64,000 nucleotides of DNA, from assembly GCA_963796485.1 (NCBI GenBank), contig CAWCLV010000007.1, positions 62,001-126,000 of the forward strand, given 5' to 3'. The position numbers and the translations under genes are program-made. Source of the DNA: CAWCDJ01 sp963796485. Lineage in GTDB: Bacteria > Acidobacteriota > Terriglobia > Bryobacterales > Bryobacteraceae. Under the pieces are notes generated by a model that saw only the letters and a list, made by a program, of their open reading frames with translations, was not told the DNA's origin and made no database searches. Positions 62,529 to 64,000 of the stretch are shown here, one piece after another (within the stretch, counting starts at the first letter, position 1; each line of letters begins with the position of its first letter).

Positions 62529-63262
62529 GCGGGCCTTCGCCCGCGGCCTGTGCGGTGATTTTGGCCGGCGGCGCGGGCACGCGTATCCGCCACCTTCATC
62601 CCGACGTTCCCAAACCGCTCATCCCGGTGGCCGGGAAGCCGCTGCTCGAATGGATTTGCCGCTACTGGGTCCGGCAGGGCGTGCGGCGGGTGGTGATCTC
62701 GCTGGGCCACCTGGCCGAGGTGGCGGAGCGGAAGATCGCCGAGTGGAATTGGCCGGGCATCGAGATCGTGACGGTGCGGGAAGAACTTCCGCTGGGCACG
62801 GGTGGCGCACTGCTGTTTGCCGCGGCGGCACTTCCGGACGCCGACCCGCTGATCGTCCTTAACGGCGACTCCCTGCTGATTGCGGATTTCAGCGGGGCGT
62901 GGCAGTTGCTCGACGACCCGGGTACGGACGGCGTGGTGGTCGGGGTGGAGGTCGATGACGCTTCGCGGTTCGGCACTTTGCGTATCGACAAGGGCGGGAT
63001 GCTGCGCGGATTCGAGGAAAAACGGCCGGGGCACGGCTGGATTAACGCGGGGGTCTATGTTTTCCGCAGGCCGCTGCTGGCTCTGTTTCCCACCTGCAAA
63101 CCGCTGAGTATGGAGCACGACGTCTTTCCTGCCCTGCTGGCAAATGGCGTCAACTTGCGCGTGCTCCCGGCGGCAGGAGACTTCATCGATATCGGCCTGC
63201 CGGAATCGCTGGCCGGCGCTGGAGCCTATGTCGAACGGCATGCGCGGGAGTTGGCGGAATGA
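62525..63262 (+). CDS. hddC: HddC-like sugar-phosphate guanylyl/nucleotidyltransferase
   Basis: 245 residues from ATG 62525. ILAGGAGTRIRHLHPDVPKP is the nucleotide-binding signature with a Thr-Arg and Lys; EELPLGTGGAL and LNGDSLL follow, and a C-terminal DFIDIGLPESLAGA. This matches D-glycero-alpha-D-manno-heptose 1-phosphate guanylyltransferase. The gene is coupled to the HddA-like kinase by ATGA, which strengthens the heptose call. Mannose-1-phosphate transferases are the main alternative. Confidence 0.83.
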   Translation: MSGPSPAACAVILAGGAGTRIRHLHPDVPKPLIPVAGKPLLEWICRYWVRQGVRRVVISLGHLAEVAERKIAEWNWPGIEIVTVREELPLGTGGALLFAAAALPDADPLIVLNGDSLLIADFSGAWQLLDDPGTDGVVVGVEVDDASRFGTLRIDKGGMLRGFEEKRPGHGWINAGVYVFRRPLLALFPTCKPLSMEHDVFPALLANGVNLRVLPAAGDFIDIGLPESLAGAGAYVERHARELAE

Positions 63263-64000
63263 TTATAACCAAGACACCTTTCCGGGTAAGCTTTTTCGGC
63301 GGCGGCACCGACTATCCCGAATACTTCGAAACTCACGGCGGCGCGGTACTGGCGACGGCGGTTGCCCATTCCGCCTTCGTAGCGGTATCGCGCTTCTATT
63401 CGCGGCTGTTCGATTACCGCATCCGGATTGCGTACCGGAACGTGGAGTGCGTGAACGATTTGGACGAGATCCAGCACCCGGCATTCCGTGAATGCCTGCG
63501 GTACTGCGGCATCTCGCACGATATCGAGGTCAGCTACACCGCGGAGTTGCCGTCGTTTTCCGGCATGGGGAGCTCCTCCAGCTTTATTGTGGGGCTGCTG
63601 AACGCGCTTTATTGTTACCAAGGCAAGGCGGTGGCGCCGCTCGATCTCGCGTATCAGGCGATCACGCTCGAACGCGAGGTGATGCAAGAGTGCGTCGGCT
63701 GCCAGGACCAGGTCCTGGCGGCCGTCGGTGGTTTCAATGTGCTGGAGTTCCGCGCGATGGATGACATCGTGGTCCACCGCGTTCCACTTTCACGGGCACG
63801 CGCGGCCGAGTTCGAACAGCATCTGCTGCTGTTGTTCACCGGGTATCGCCGGCGCGCTTCGGATATCGCGGCCCGGCAGGTGCGGAAGATCGATGGCAAT
63901 CGCCAGGCGCTGAAGGCGATGCGCGAACTGGTGGACCGTGCCTACCGCAGCCTGACCGGTTGCGCCGGACTGGAGGAGTTCGGCCGGTTACTCGACGAGG
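63259..64000 (+). CDS. hddA: HddA-like heptose 7-phosphate kinase (GHMP), partial
   Basis: The first 247 residues are in the window; the gene runs past the end. MIITKTPFRVSFFGGGTDYP is the start of the HddA type, and LPSFSGMGSSSSFIVGL is the GHMP phosphate loop. It phosphorylates D-glycero-D-manno-heptose 7-phosphate at C1 with ATP. GmhA and GmhB genes would be expected further on. Confidence 0.88.
   Translation, partial: MIITKTPFRVSFFGGGTDYPEYFETHGGAVLATAVAHSAFVAVSRFYSRLFDYRIRIAYRNVECVNDLDEIQHPAFRECLRYCGISHDIEVSYTAELPSFSGMGSSSSFIVGLLNALYCYQGKAVAPLDLAYQAITLEREVMQECVGCQDQVLAAVGGFNVLEFRAMDDIVVHRVPLSRARAAEFEQHLLLLFTGYRRRASDIAARQVRKIDGNRQALKAMRELVDRAYRSLTGCAGLEEFGRLLDE

Overview
The window is a GC-rich bacterial chromosome segment, most probably from an acidobacterium of the Solibacter/Bryobacter type. 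Evidence for this is the Oar-like TonB-dependent receptors with an N-terminal carboxypeptidase-regulatory domain, a divergent Hfq, SYLF, CocE and YihY family genes, and tandem GC-rich palindromes. The taxon is inferred from gene content only.

Layout. Bases 1-4132 (+) hold a compact aspartate-to-lysine/diaminopimelate operon (asd, lysC, dapB, dapA, dapD) with a terminator at 4156-4189. Bases 4211-18599 are mostly minus-strand housekeeping and unknown genes: two coupled secreted proteins, a CstA transporter with its YbdD-like partner, a SYLF protein, a TonB-dependent receptor, an amidase with a small GatC/AtzG-like partner, a YihY membrane protein, a histidine-rich membrane protein, a Tat-exported Gfo/Idh/MocA oxidoreductase, YchF and a MoxR ATPase. 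Bases 18820-21130 carry hfq, a thioesterase and small hypotheticals.

At 21215-21292 lies tRNA-Pro(GGG), the attachment site of an integrated element of about 13 kb (21248-34276). The element is bounded by 47-bp direct repeats of the tRNA 3' end that differ at one base. It carries a coupled small gene plus a single-chain restriction-modification protein (nuclease, methylase and specificity domains), two unknown genes, terminase small and large subunits, and a Cys-rich protein that shares a motif with the small terminase. It also has an iteron-like repeat zone, a TOPRIM-helicase replication protein, an excisionase-like protein, a long hairpin and a tyrosine integrase. I see no capsid, portal, tail or lysis genes, so it looks like a phage satellite (PICI/P4-like in logic) rather than a complete prophage.

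Bases 34396-42914 (+) hold a putative esterase, a CocE-type hydrolase, a DUF2293-like remnant, a SWIM-SNF2 helicase and a Tat-exported GH51-like enzyme, with a cluster of four small palindromes at 41232-41314.

Bases 42942-64000 are a surface-polysaccharide region. A minus-strand operon, read from 52940 to 42942, encodes RfbF-RfbG-RfbH (CDP-glucose to CDP-3,6-dideoxy-4-ketohexose), a NeuB-family PEP aldolase, a ThDP enzyme of the acetolactate synthase/YerE type, a Gfo/Idh/MocA enzyme, an SDR, an epimerase, GtrA and a GtrB-like glycosyltransferase. This set suggests an unusual branched or higher-carbon deoxysugar. In the plus direction follow a GT39-type membrane transferase, a TonB-dependent receptor, two glycosyltransferases, two sugar epimerases, and HddC/HddA-like enzymes for GDP-heptose; the last gene runs off the end. 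The two best candidates for something new are the satellite-like element and the sugar operon.
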